Shown here: piece by piece, positions 49,799-58,377 of the stretch
Layout: each line of letters starts with the position of its first letter
How positions within the stretch are numbered: the first letter of the stretch is position 1
Origin: Microbispora sp. H13382
Lineage (GTDB): Bacteria; Actinomycetota; Actinomycetes; Streptosporangiales; Streptosporangiaceae
Assembly: GCF_014161445.1 (NCBI RefSeq)
Contig: NZ_JABBXA010000009.1
Coordinates: forward strand, 124,001 to 188,000
Reading direction: 5' to 3'
Length of the DNA stretch: 64,000 nucleotides
Translations under genes and position numbers: made by a program
Notes under the pieces: model-generated
Told to the model about the DNA's origin: nothing
The model's input: the letters and a program-made list of their open reading frames with translations, nothing else
Database searches by the model: none

Positions 49799-51650
49799 TT
49801 TCGATCACGTCCCCGATGACGTCCTGGATGACGGCGGCGAGCTCGGCGGCCTTGAACGGGAGCCCGCGCACCCGGTTGTAGCTGATCACGTCGACCAGGA
49901 AACGGGCCCGCAGCAGCATGGCCAGCTGGCCGAGGTTGATCTCGGGCAGCAGCACCTTGTCATAGGCGCGCAGGACCTCGCCGGTGTTGGCCGGCAGCGG
50001 GTTCAGGTGCCGCAGGTGCGCCTGGGCCACCTTGTGCCCGGCGGCGCGGACCCGGCGGGCGGCGGCCGCGATCGGCCCGTAGGTGGAGCCCCAGCCGAGC
50101 ACGAGCACCCGGGCGTCGCCGTCGGGGTCGTCCACGGTCAGGTCGGGCACGTCGATGCCGTCGATCTTGGCCTGGCGCAGCCGGACCATCCGGTCGTGGT
50201 TGTCCGGGTCGTAGGAGATGTTCCCGGTGCCGTCGGCCTTCTCGATGCCGCCGATCCGGTGCTCCAGCCCGGGGGTGCCGGGCACCGCCCACGGCCGGGC
50301 CAGCGTCTGCGGGTCTCGTTTGAACGGCAGGTAGGTGGTACCGTCCTCGCCGTTCGGCTGCGTGGTGAACTGCACCGAGATGTCGGGCAGCTCATCGATC
50401 TCGGGGATGCGCCACGGCTCCGAGCCGTTGGCCAGGTACCCATCCGACAGCAGCATGACCGGCGTGCGGTACGCAAGGGCGATCCGCGCCGCCTCGACGG
50501 CCATGGTGAAACAGTCGGAGGGGGTGGCCGGGGCCAGCACCGGCACCGGCGACTCGCCGTTGCGGCCGAACATCGCCATCAGCAGGTCGGTCTGCTCGGT
50601 CTTGGTCGGCATGCCGGTGGACGGGCCGGCCCGCTGCACGTCCACGATGATCAGCGGCAGCTCCGTGGTCACGGCCAGACCGACGGTCTCGGCCTTCAGC
50701 GCGACACCGGGCCCGGAGGTGGTGGTCACGGCCAGCGACCCGCCGAACGCGGCTCCCAGGGCGGCGCCGACGCCGGCGATCTCGTCTTCGGCCTGGAAGG
50801 TGCGGATGCCGAAGTGCTTGTGCTTGGACAGCTCGTGCAGGATGTCAGAGGCCGGGGTGATCGGGTAGGAGCCGAGGAACAGCGGCAGCTTGGCCTGTAC
50901 CGCCGCCGCGATCAGCCCGTAGGCCAGGGCCTGGTTGCCGGAGATGTTGCGGTAGGTCCCCGGCCGCAGGGTGGCCGGCTTGATCTCATAGGAGACCGAG
51001 AACGACTCGGTCGTCTCGCCGTAGTTCCAGCCCGCCTGGAACGCCGCGATGTTCGCCTTGGCGATCTCGGGCTTGCGGGCGAACTTGGCCTCCAGGAACG
51101 CGATCGTGCCCTCTGTCGGCCGGTGGTACAGCCACGACAACAGCCCGAGCGCGAACATGTTCTTGGCCCGCTCGGCGTCCTTCTTGGAGATGTCGAAACC
51201 CTCGAGCGCCTTGACCGTCAGCGAGGTCAGCGGCACCGCGTGCAGCCGCCACTCGGCCAGGGAGTCGTCTTCGAGCGGGTTGCCGTCGTAGCCGACCTTG
51301 GACAGGTTGCGCTTGGTGAACTCGTCGGTGTTGGCGATGATGTCGGCGCCCTTGGGCAGGTCGCCCAGGTTCGCCTTCAACGCGGCCGGGTTCATCGCCA
51401 CCAGCACGTTGGGGGCGTCGCCGGGGGTCAGGATGTCGTGGTCGGCGAAGTGCAACTGGAAACTCGACACCCCGGGCAGGGTGCCCGCGGGGGCGCGGAT
51501 CTCCGCCGGGAAGTTGGGGAGCGTCGACAGGTCGTTGCCGAACTGGGCCGTCTCCGCCGTGAACCGATCACCGGTGAGCTGCATTCCGTCGCCCGAGTCA
51601 CCCGCGAACCGGATGATCACACGGTCGAGTTGCTGAACCTGCTTGGTCAC
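49791..51650 (-). CDS. korA: 2-oxoacid:ferredoxin oxidoreductase, fused gamma-alpha subunit
   Basis: 619 residues from GTG 51650, with TGAGGAG upstream. The N-terminal gamma part (about 10-200: RFAGDSGDGMQLTGDRF, FPAEIRAPAGTLPG) is fused to the alpha part from about 235 (SGNQALAYGLIAAA, SYPITPASDI at 261-270, FQAEDEIAGVGAALGA, TTTSGPGVALKAETVGLA). The YPITPASDI and STGMPTKTEQTDL blocks are those of the 2-oxoglutarate-type enzymes. It is the first gene of the pair. It starts 370 bp from nuoA on the other strand. Confidence 0.95.
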   Translation of the reverse strand: MTKQVQQLDRVIIRFAGDSGDGMQLTGDRFTAETAQFGNDLSTLPNFPAEIRAPAGTLPGVSSFQLHFADHDILTPGDAPNVLVAMNPAALKANLGDLPKGADIIANTDEFTKRNLSKVGYDGNPLEDDSLAEWRLHAVPLTSLTVKALEGFDISKKDAERAKNMFALGLLSWLYHRPTEGTIAFLEAKFARKPEIAKANIAAFQAGWNYGETTESFSVSYEIKPATLRPGTYRNISGNQALAYGLIAAAVQAKLPLFLGSYPITPASDILHELSKHKHFGIRTFQAEDEIAGVGAALGAAFGGSLAVTTTSGPGVALKAETVGLAVTTELPLIIVDVQRAGPSTGMPTKTEQTDLLMAMFGRNGESPVPVLAPATPSDCFTMAVEAARIALAYRTPVMLLSDGYLANGSEPWRIPEIDELPDISVQFTTQPNGEDGTTYLPFKRDPQTLARPWAVPGTPGLEHRIGGIEKADGTGNISYDPDNHDRMVRLRQAKIDGIDVPDLTVDDPDGDARVLVLGWGSTYGPIAAAARRVRAAGHKVAQAHLRHLNPLPANTGEVLRAYDKVLLPEINLGQLAMLLRARFLVDVISYNRVRGLPFKAAELAAVIQDVIGDVIESD

Positions 51651-52019
51651 AGCTCCTCAGTCCTCCTTGACGCGCCCAGGCCAGCCTGCTTGTGGCACGT
51701 TGTCATATCCATGCTAGATCCATCGGGGTCACGCTGGTTTTTCGTAGATGCGCACTTGAGGTGCGGTCTACCGGGACTTTCCACGCCTGTGGCGCGTTCC
51801 CGTTCGGTGCCTGGCCGCCGGGGGGGCGGCGCACCGTCAGCCTCGCGAACCTTCCGGGCGACACAGGCCCGACGCGAGCCGGCACAGGTCTAGGTGCAAG
51901 CGGGCGACGAGCTTGATTCGGGTCACGATCCTCAACTATATGCGCGGGACCCCCGTGTGACCGCCAAGTGTTCAGCCCTTGAGATCGTGCCGGGGTTATC
52001 CTCGAAGTCTGGAGGCGGT
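51651..52019. other. 369-bp divergent intergenic region between korA and nuoA
   Basis: It should contain the promoters of both operons. The only coding-like frame here (51692-51916, +) has no family signal and is not annotated. GGAGGCGGT just before the nuoA ATG is its ribosome site. I could not place -35/-10 pairs with confidence. Confidence 0.4.
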
Positions 52020-52391
52020 ATGAGTGGATATTTCGGCTCATATGCCGTGGTCGTCGCCCTCTTCCTCGTCGGCGTAGCGATCTTCGCCGGCGGCCTGTTC
52101 GTGAACCGCATGTTACGACCGAGCCGGCCGACCCCCGAGAAGCTCACGACGTACGAGTGCGGAGTCGACCCGGTCGGCGAGGGCTGGGCGCAGTCGCAGA
52201 TCCGCTACTACGTCTTCACGTATCTCTACGTGGTCTTCGCCGTCGACGCCGTGTTCCTCTTCCCCTGGGCCACCGTCTTCGCCGCGCCCGGATACGGCAT
52301 GACGACGCTGGTGGAGATGTTCGTCTTCCTCGCGTTCATCGCGCTCGGCATCCTGTACGCCTGGCGCAAGAGGGTGCTGGGCTGGACGTGA
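52020..52391 (+). CDS. nuoA: NADH-quinone oxidoreductase subunit A
   Basis: 123 residues from ATG 52020. It has three transmembrane helices (near 7-28, 65-85, 90-112), and the conserved loop [20 protein letters not shown] with [20 protein letters not shown] (20). These are the NuoA hallmarks. It helps join the peripheral arm to the membrane arm near the quinone site. It is the first gene of a nuo cluster that lacks nuoD-G. Confidence 0.95.
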   Translation: MSGYFGSYAVVVALFLVGVAIFAGGLFVNRMLRPSRPTPEKLTTYECGVDPVGEGWAQSQIRYYVFTYLYVVFAVDAVFLFPWATVFAAPGYGMTTLVEMFVFLAFIALGILYAWRKRVLGWT

Positions 52392-52437
52392 CCCGACCGG
52401 CTACGGGGAGGACAATGGACGGCATGGCGGTGACCGC

Positions 52438-52956
52438 ATGCCCGTGAACGATCTCCCGATGCCCACGGTGGGGCCGGTGTCCCGGCTGGCGCCCAAACCG
52501 ATGAAGTTCGTGCTGAACTGGGGCCGTCGCTACTCACTGTGGGTCTTCAACTTCGGGCTGGCCTGCTGCGCCATCGAGTTCATCGCCACGTCGATGAGCA
52601 GGCACGACTTCATCCGCTTCGGGGTCATCCCGTTCGCCAACGGCCCCCGGCAGGCCGACCTCATGATCGTGTCGGGCACGGTGACGGACAAGATGGCCCC
52701 GGCCGTACGCCGGCTGTACGAGCAGATGCCCGATCCCAAGTACGTCATCTCGTTCGGCGCCTGCTCCAACTCGGGCGGGCCGTACTGGGACTCCTACTGC
52801 GTCACCAAGGGCGTCGACCAGATCATCCCGGTGGACGTGTACGTCCCCGGCTGCCCGCCCCGCCCCGAGGCGCTGCTGCACGGCATCATGAAGCTCCAGG
52901 AGAAGATCGCGGCCGAGACGCTGGAGGACCGCTACCTGCCGGAGGCGGAGTCGTGA
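52438..52956 (+). CDS. nuoB: NADH-quinone oxidoreductase subunit B
   Basis: 172 residues. The N2 cluster ligands are C43, C44 (LACCAIEF), C109 (FGACSNSGG) and C139 ([16 protein letters not shown]). [12 protein letters not shown] and [19 protein letters not shown] are conserved. It carries the terminal iron-sulfur cluster that passes electrons to quinone, normally with NuoD, which is not encoded here. It overlaps nuoC by 4 nt (GTGA). Confidence 0.96.
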   Translation: MPVNDLPMPTVGPVSRLAPKPMKFVLNWGRRYSLWVFNFGLACCAIEFIATSMSRHDFIRFGVIPFANGPRQADLMIVSGTVTDKMAPAVRRLYEQMPDPKYVISFGACSNSGGPYWDSYCVTKGVDQIIPVDVYVPGCPPRPEALLHGIMKLQEKIAAETLEDRYLPEAES

Positions 52957-53486
52957 GCGCCATCGAGGTTCTGCGCGAGCGGTACGGCTCACGCGTCACC
53001 GACTCCTTCGGCCAGGACGTGCTCGACGTGGACCCCGGCGAGTGGGTCGAGGCGATGGCGTTCGCGCGGTCGGCCGGATTCGAGTTCTTCGACTGGCTGA
53101 CCGCCGTGGACGAACCGCCCGAGGCGTTCGCTGTCGTGGCCCACGTGTTCGACCCGGTCGCGTTCGCGCACCTGCTCGTGCGCACCCGGGTCCCGCGCGC
53201 CGACCCCCGCCTGCCGACCGCCACCGGTGTCTTCCGCGGGGCGAACTGGCACGAGCGGGAGACGTACGAGATGTTCGGCGTGGTCTTCGACGGCCATCCC
53301 GACCTGCGCCCGCTCCTGCTGCCGGACGGTTTCGAAGGCCACCCGCTGCGCAAGGACTTCGTGCTGGCCGCCCGCGTCGCCAAGGCCTGGCCCGGAGCCA
53401 AGGAACCGGGGGAGTCCGGCCACGGCTCGCCGAGCCGCCGAAGGATGTCGCCCCCGGGCGTGCCGCCCGACTGGGCCTCCGGCTGA
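52953..53486 (+). CDS. nuoC: NADH-quinone oxidoreductase subunit C
   Basis: 177 residues from GTG 52953 in a 4-nt overlap with nuoB. The 30-kDa subunit signature is [20 protein letters not shown] followed by [20 protein letters not shown] (20). It is not fused to NuoD, and no nuoD follows. The C-terminal tail ([18 protein letters not shown]) is Pro/Arg-rich and longer than usual. The next gene, nuoH, starts 10 nt later. Confidence 0.92.
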   Translation: MSAIEVLRERYGSRVTDSFGQDVLDVDPGEWVEAMAFARSAGFEFFDWLTAVDEPPEAFAVVAHVFDPVAFAHLLVRTRVPRADPRLPTATGVFRGANWHERETYEMFGVVFDGHPDLRPLLLPDGFEGHPLRKDFVLAARVAKAWPGAKEPGESGHGSPSRRRMSPPGVPPDWASG

Positions 53487-53496
53487 GAGGGGTGCC

Positions 53497-54450
53497 ATGG
53501 CCGAGGTGCTCGACGTCGCGGTCCGGCTGGTCGTCGTGGTGGCGGCGTTCCTGCTGCTGCCGCTGATCGTCGGGCAGATGGAGCACAAGGCCATGGCCCA
53601 CATGCAGTCCCGCCTCGGGCCGATGTACGCCGGCGGTTTCCACGGCTGGGCCCAGCTCCTCGCGGACGGCGTCAAGTTCGCCCAGAAGGAGGACGTGATT
53701 CCGGCCGCCGCCGACCGGCGGGTGTTCGCGATCGCCCCGGCGGTGGCGCTCGTGCCGTACCTGGTCGTGATGGTCGTGATTCCGGTCGGCCCCGGGCTGG
53801 CGGCCGTGGACCTCGACGTGGGGCTGTTCTTCGTGCTGGCGGTGATGGGCGTCGGCGTACTCGGCGCGATCATGGCCGGGTGGGCCTCGGCCAACAAGTA
53901 CAGCGCCCTCGGCGGCATCCGGGCCGCCGCCCAGCTCATGTCGTACGAGCTGCCACTGGTGCTCGCGGCCTCCAGCGTGGCGATGGCCGCGGGCACGTTG
54001 TCCCTTCAGGGCATCGCCGAGCAGTGGCGCTGGTGGTGGCTTCCCTGGCAGGCGATCGGCGCCTTCGTCTTCTTCGTCGCCGGGCTGGCCGAGCTGCGGC
54101 GGCCGCCGTTCGACATGCCGATCGCCGAATCCGAGCTCATCATGGGCCCGATGACCGAGTACACCGGGTTCCGCTTCGCCCTGTTCATGCTCGCCGAGTA
54201 CGCCGGGATCGTCGTCCTGTCCGCCCTGACGACCGTGCTGTTCCTCGGCGGCTGGCAGGGCCCGCTCCTGCCCGGACCGGTCTGGACGCTCATCAAGGTC
54301 TTCGCCCTGGCCTTCGTCGTCATCTGGGTCCGGGTGAGCTATCCCCGGATGCGCGAGGACCAGTTGCAGAAGTTCGCCTGGACCGTCCTGGTGCCCCTCG
54401 CCCTCCTCCAGCTCGCCCTCACCGGCGTCGTCAGGGTCCTCACCGCCTGA
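53497..54450 (+). CDS. nuoH: NADH-quinone oxidoreductase subunit H
   Basis: 317 residues with about eight transmembrane helices. The family blocks MEHKAMAHMQSRLGPMYAGG, GWAQLLADGVKFAQKEDVIP, GWASANKYSALGGIRAAAQL, SYELPLVLA and ELRRPPFDMPIAESELIMG are all present. NuoH forms the quinone-binding site with NuoB and NuoD and starts the proton path. The gene directly follows nuoC without nuoD-G between. It ends 6 nt from a convergent lipoprotein gene, which breaks the operon before nuoI. Confidence 0.96.
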   Translation: MAEVLDVAVRLVVVVAAFLLLPLIVGQMEHKAMAHMQSRLGPMYAGGFHGWAQLLADGVKFAQKEDVIPAAADRRVFAIAPAVALVPYLVVMVVIPVGPGLAAVDLDVGLFFVLAVMGVGVLGAIMAGWASANKYSALGGIRAAAQLMSYELPLVLAASSVAMAAGTLSLQGIAEQWRWWWLPWQAIGAFVFFVAGLAELRRPPFDMPIAESELIMGPMTEYTGFRFALFMLAEYAGIVVLSALTTVLFLGGWQGPLLPGPVWTLIKVFALAFVVIWVRVSYPRMREDQLQKFAWTVLVPLALLQLALTGVVRVLTA

Positions 54451-54456
54451 GCGGTC

Positions 54457-54798
54457 TCACAGCGGGCACCTCCACCCCGGCCACCCCGCCGTCGCCTCGT
54501 CCTCCCACACCTGCAGTGTCTTCCCACTGAAGCTGGTTTCCGCGTGGCTGCTCGCCCAGTCCACGAGGGCCGCAGTCTGCTGCACCTTGCCGTTCTCGAA
54601 CCATGAATGGCTCTCCGCCTCGCTCCGCGCCAGCACGTTGTGGTCCACGAAGCATTGGACTACGGCGACGAGAGCCTGGCCGCGCCGTTCTGCTTCACCT
54701 GTCTCAGGTGAAGTGGGCGGTTCTATCCGTGTACAACTCGCCAGCATCTGGGTGCAGACGGCGACGGCCAGGAGACTGGCCAGACGACGCCTCATCAT
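54457..54798 (-). CDS. Small lipoprotein sharing a C-terminal motif with the next protein
   Basis: 113 residues from ATG 54798. The signal is followed by a perfect lipobox (MLASC) at about residue 21, so it should be lipid-anchored outside the cell. Its C-terminal part (SWFENGKVQQTAALVDWASS, HAETSFSGKTLQVWEDEA) closely resembles the end of the adjacent 667-residue protein. Its start overlaps that gene's stop (54795-54798), so the two are coupled. No family is recognised. Confidence 0.75.
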   Translation of the reverse strand: MMRRRLASLLAVAVCTQMLASCTRIEPPTSPETGEAERRGQALVAVVQCFVDHNVLARSEAESHSWFENGKVQQTAALVDWASSHAETSFSGKTLQVWEDEATAGWPGWRCPL

Positions 54799-56798
54799 TG
54801 TTGTAACCTCATGGCGTCCTGCGCCTCTTTGACCCATTCCGTGAAAGTCTTTCCCGAATACCTCGTGTCGGAGTGCCGGCTCATCCAGTCGGCCATCGCC
54901 GCGGTGCGAGTGACAACGCCGTTCTTCACCCAGCTTGCATCGTCGGGCGGGTTGATCGCGCCGGCCAGTATCAAACCCTGTAGTACTGGCGCCTCGACAT
55001 GCAGGACTTGAGCACGAAAGTCGTCCGCGTTGCTCTTAAACGCCTGAAGGGCGAAGTCGGTGTCGAACATGGCGTTGAGCGGCGGGGCAGCCAGGGCGAC
55101 GAGGATCTGCGTGATCGTTCCCGGGCCGAGTGGGTTGCTGAAGCTCAATGCGCCGAAGCCTCCGCTGATTATCGAGATCGCCGTCTGCGTGCGGGTGGCT
55201 TGCTCGTCCTTCAGCTGTTCCTCGGCGAAGTGGTGGTCGCCCTGAATTCTCTGGATCATGCCGTAGAGGCCGCCCATCTCCCGTAGGTAATTCTGATCTG
55301 AGGGGTCTCTGATTGTGGCGGCGACGGCAACGCTTATACGCCCGTCCATCTTTCCCTTGTAAGCACCGAACTCTTTCGGTTCCTGCAGTGCCTGCCCGAA
55401 CAGAGCCTCCAGTTCAGCCGGCCGTACGACAGGAGCCCAGGGATTTGCGGCATCCTCGCCTCTCTGCATCGCGATGGATGCGGTGAACTCATGACTTGCC
55501 GAGGCGGCGAAATCGGGGAGGTAGCGGTCGGCGGTGTAGATCAGTGCGTGCCGGATCTCTCTGGGCAGCACCGTCTGCGGGTGAAGCTTGGAGAAGTCGG
55601 CGGTGGCTTGTGCGATGTGAACGACGGACCAGGCCGACTCCTTGGCGTCCGTTGACGTGCCCCGCTCCGCCGAGACGGCGGCCTTGAGGAAGGCGGCCGT
55701 GGAGGAAGAGGTGTCGATTTTCCCGGGGGGTTCGAGGTAGCCGGGGGCTGCATCCCTGCTGACTGGGTCGAGATAGGCGCTGGAGTACAGGCTCGCGTCG
55801 TAGCCGGGGGTGTGCCAGGAGTCGCTGACGAGCATGCGGGCGTATTTGAGGCCGGTGGCCGGATCGCCCAGCACGTGCCGGGCGGCCATCCCGTTTTCCG
55901 CGGCCCGTTGGAGGACGGCCCCCACGGCGTCGTACTCCGCCATGAGCCGCTGATGACGTGAGGCGTCGACGTCGGTCTCCAGCTTGCCGCGGGCGGGCGG
56001 CCAGATGGTCTTGCCCGCGGCGCGGGCGTCGAGCATGGCGCGAGTCAGGTCGGCGAGCAGACGGGAGTCCCACGACCTGCCCTCGGGGCCGTACTTCACG
56101 AGCATTCCGACCGACCAGGGGTCGGAGCTTCCGGTGAGGGTGGCGCGGGTCGCGGCGGGCAGCAACGGGCGGCGGTCCTTGCCCGTGCCGACGCGCATCT
56201 GGCTGGCGGCGGCCAGGGACGCCCCGAGCGCCCGCAGTACGCTCACGCTCTCCGCGCTGAACAGCGCGCTACCCGCTCGTTCGTACAGCGCGCGGGCCGC
56301 GCGTAGCGCGAGTGGGCCCGCCCCCGCCCAGAAGGCCGCCTGGTAGTCCTTGTCGGCGAGGTGCCGCCGCAGACTCTCCGGCAGTCCCAGGAGAGCGATG
56401 CGTGCGTCCTCGGGGTCCTTCGCCGCGAGGGCGGCGGCCAGCGTCTCCGCATCGCGCTCGCCCTGGTATCCGCTCTGCCCCGTCGCCTCCCAGTCCAGCC
56501 GTACGTTGGGCGGTCGATTGGAGGTGAGGCCGAGGACGCCGGGAGCCCGGCCCAGCGCGCTCCAGCCCTGCTGCCTCGCCAGTTCGTACGCCCTGGTCGT
56601 GCGGGCGTCCATGTCGCGGACGTCGTCGAGCGCGGCGGCGATGAGGCCGGGCAGCGAGGTGACCGCGACTTCGCTCCCCCATTTCTGCATTTTCTGCTGT
56701 ATGAGCGGACTGTGCCGGGCCAGCAACTCATGAAGCTGTTCCAGTCGTTTGGTCAGCTCCTTGAGATTTTCGGGATCGACTCCGACGAACTCCCCCAC
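54795..56798 (-). CDS. Large WXG100-like / DUF6571-type protein
   Basis: 667 residues. The first 100 residues are helical, with LKELTKRLEQLHELLARHSP and the helix-turn-helix spacing of WXG100-type proteins; the rest is long, mostly helical and without a signal peptide. There is a hydrophobic stretch near 575-600 (ISIISGGFGALSFSNPLG, then LVALAAPPLNAMF). The extreme C-terminus (SWVKNGVVTRTAAMADWM, HSDTRYSGKTFTEWVKEA) duplicates the end of the lipoprotein next door. A type VII secretion substrate or toxin-like role is possible but unproven. Confidence 0.7.
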   Translation of the reverse strand: MGEFVGVDPENLKELTKRLEQLHELLARHSPLIQQKMQKWGSEVAVTSLPGLIAAALDDVRDMDARTTRAYELARQQGWSALGRAPGVLGLTSNRPPNVRLDWEATGQSGYQGERDAETLAAALAAKDPEDARIALLGLPESLRRHLADKDYQAAFWAGAGPLALRAARALYERAGSALFSAESVSVLRALGASLAAASQMRVGTGKDRRPLLPAATRATLTGSSDPWSVGMLVKYGPEGRSWDSRLLADLTRAMLDARAAGKTIWPPARGKLETDVDASRHQRLMAEYDAVGAVLQRAAENGMAARHVLGDPATGLKYARMLVSDSWHTPGYDASLYSSAYLDPVSRDAAPGYLEPPGKIDTSSSTAAFLKAAVSAERGTSTDAKESAWSVVHIAQATADFSKLHPQTVLPREIRHALIYTADRYLPDFAASASHEFTASIAMQRGEDAANPWAPVVRPAELEALFGQALQEPKEFGAYKGKMDGRISVAVAATIRDPSDQNYLREMGGLYGMIQRIQGDHHFAEEQLKDEQATRTQTAISIISGGFGALSFSNPLGPGTITQILVALAAPPLNAMFDTDFALQAFKSNADDFRAQVLHVEAPVLQGLILAGAINPPDDASWVKNGVVTRTAAMADWMSRHSDTRYSGKTFTEWVKEAQDAMRLQQ

Positions 56799-56822
56799 GG
56801 CGATCCTTCCCGGTGCGGCGGC

Positions 56823-57083
56823 CTACGAGGCGGCTTTGCGGCGCTCCGCCTCCTCCACACGGGCGATCAGGTGCGGCTGCTCGGCGAGCACGGCGTCGAA
56901 CAGCCTGGTGAGCTGGGTCCTTCTGGCGTTCCAGCCGGTCGCCCAGCGGTCGGCCGCCGGGCCCTGCCAGGTGTGGTCACCGAACATGGCGGGGACGGCG
57001 GTGAGCGCCTGGAGGATCTCCCGCACGGCGATGGCGGCCGCGGCCATGTCCGCCCTGCATTCGGCGATCTCGGATGACGTCAC
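56823..57083 (-). CDS. Small WXG100-like protein
   Basis: 86 residues, all helical. A central turn TWQGPAADRWATGW fits the W-x-G hairpin of the ESAT-6/WXG100 family, with flanking helices (ECRADMAAAAIAVREILQAL and LTRLFDAVLAEQPHLIARVE). It lies 24 nt upstream of the large helical protein gene and is probably its partner. No secretion ATPase is encoded nearby, so any type VII export would use a system elsewhere. Confidence 0.75.
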   Translation of the reverse strand: MTSSEIAECRADMAAAAIAVREILQALTAVPAMFGDHTWQGPAADRWATGWNARRTQLTRLFDAVLAEQPHLIARVEEAERRKAAS

Positions 57084-57183
57084 TGGCCCTCCCGTTTCTC
57101 ACGGCTGACGCACCGTAGAGCCTAAGGAAACACCGATCGCTCAGCCAGGGATATGTGCGACGACAACCGGGATTACCGAATGA

Positions 57184-58224
57184 CTATGGGAGGTAAATGC
57201 CGTATTCGGCGAGATCGGCGGTGAGGTTCGGAGGCAGGGATGCGGCGGCCGAGACGTCCTCGGCCGAGACGAAGCCGCCGACCTGGTCGCGTACGCGCAC
57301 GATCTGCTCGGCGAGCGCGGGCGTCAGTCCCGGCAAGCCGGCGATCACCGAAGCGGGGGCGCGGTTGACGTCGACCAAACCGCCGTCGTCGTACTGCCTC
57401 GGCAGGTCGGGCCGCCCTATCCGCAGCTCGCGTGCCAGCACGGGATCGCGCTGCGCGAGTTCCCTGGCCTGTTCCCGCAGGGCGCGGCGGTGCTGCACGA
57501 ACGCGACCGCCTGCTCGTTCGCGGACGAATCCGGCACGAGGTCGTCGAAGACCTGCTTCCTGACCGCGAGCGAGTGCACGGTGCCGACGAGCCAGGGGCC
57601 GAGCATGCCGAGGACCATGGCGAGGGACACGAGGAACGGTGCTTCGGCTTCGTCGTACGCCTCGGCCAGATAGATCCACGTGCCGATGGCCGTGGCGTAC
57701 CCGGCGGAAGCGGCCCCGTACCACGCGCTGCGCCTGCGCAGAGCGGCGTACAGCATGGTGAGGGGGGTCCCGAAGCCGCAGGTGTACAGCGGGGCGAGCG
57801 CCCACAGGTAGCTGGGCGCGCTGGAAGGCCGCTGCATGGGTGGCGGTGGGGGCATCGGCGGGGGAGGGGGCGGTGGCACGGGTGGCTGTGCGGGCGACGC
57901 CGGATGGGCGCCGTAAGGGCCCGGCCACTGCTGCCCGTACGGTCCCCCCCGGTGCCGGTACGGATTCTGTGGTCCCTGCCCCTGTGGTCCCTGCCCCTGT
58001 GGTCCCTGTGGTCCCTGTGGTCCCTGTGGTCCCTGTGGTCCCTGTGGTCCCTGTCCGCGCGGCCCTCGTGGTCCCTGCGGTCCGTGCCCTTGTGGTCCCT
58101 GCGGTCCGTGCCCCTGTGGTCCCTGTCCGCGCGGCCCTTGTGGTCCCTGCGGTCCGTGCCCTTGTGGTCCCTGCGGTCGTTGCGGTCCGGGCGGGTAACC
58201 TCCCGGCCCCCCATAGCCGTTCAT
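57184..58224 (-). CDS. Membrane protein with collagen-like GPQ repeats and a helix-hairpin-helix domain
   Basis: 346 residues from ATG 58224. Residues about 12-88 are Gly-Pro-Gln triplets (GPQGPQG and similar), like a collagen-type segment, followed by a Pro-rich stretch ([13 protein letters not shown]). Two hydrophobic helices lie near 165-185 and 205-235. The C-terminus is a ComEA-like HhH domain ([35 protein letters not shown]). HhH domains bind DNA backbone, so a membrane-tethered DNA-binding role is possible. Codon choice is uniform across the repeats. Confidence 0.8.
   Translation of the reverse strand: MNGYGGPGGYPPGPQRPQGPQGHGPQGPQGPRGQGPQGHGPQGPQGHGPQGPRGPRGQGPQGPQGPQGPQGPQGPQGQGPQGQGPQNPYRHRGGPYGQQWPGPYGAHPASPAQPPVPPPPPPPMPPPPPMQRPSSAPSYLWALAPLYTCGFGTPLTMLYAALRRRSAWYGAASAGYATAIGTWIYLAEAYDEAEAPFLVSLAMVLGMLGPWLVGTVHSLAVRKQVFDDLVPDSSANEQAVAFVQHRRALREQARELAQRDPVLARELRIGRPDLPRQYDDGGLVDVNRAPASVIAGLPGLTPALAEQIVRVRDQVGGFVSAEDVSAAASLPPNLTADLAEYGIYLP
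57962..58180 (-). repeat. Tandem repeat encoding Gly-Pro-Gln triplets
   Basis: Nine-bp units of GGTCCCTGT/GGTCCCTGC (plus-strand sense) repeat with larger 18-36 bp super-units. All are multiples of three, so copy changes would alter the length of the collagen-like part without a frameshift. Confidence 0.9.
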
Positions 58225-58279
58225 GGTCCAGACGATACGGATATGTCGGTGTTTGCGCTGCCCCTTCTCCCCACACCCC

Positions 58280-58321
58280 TGTGGACAACCTTGGGGATGA
58301 CCGTGTGGATGATGTGGAAAA
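58280..58321. promoter_or_regulatory. Three DnaA-box-like nonamers
   Basis: TGTGGACAA (58280-58288) is the exact complement of the actinomycete DnaA box TTGTCCACA. TGTGGATGA (58304-58312) and TGTGGAAAA (58313-58321) are one- or two-base variants in the same orientation. They lie between the HhH protein gene and nuoI. This may be a DnaA-regulated promoter or a titration site; it lacks the size of a replication origin. Confidence 0.45.
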
Positions 58322-58377
58322 CCGTCGGGATGGAGTCACACGTTCACTCGCCGCCGATAGTGCGCGATGATGAGCGT

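Noticed and set aside
51692-51916. Small gene between korA and nuoA
   Set aside because: It has no ribosome site or recognisable composition and occupies the region needed for two promoters.
57962-58180. Repeat array resembling a CRISPR at first glance
   Set aside because: Units are 9 bp and multiples, there are no unique spacers, and all are in frame inside the collagen-like protein gene.
58280-58321. Replication origin
   Set aside because: Only three DnaA-like boxes and no dnaA/dnaN neighbourhood or AT-rich unwinding region.
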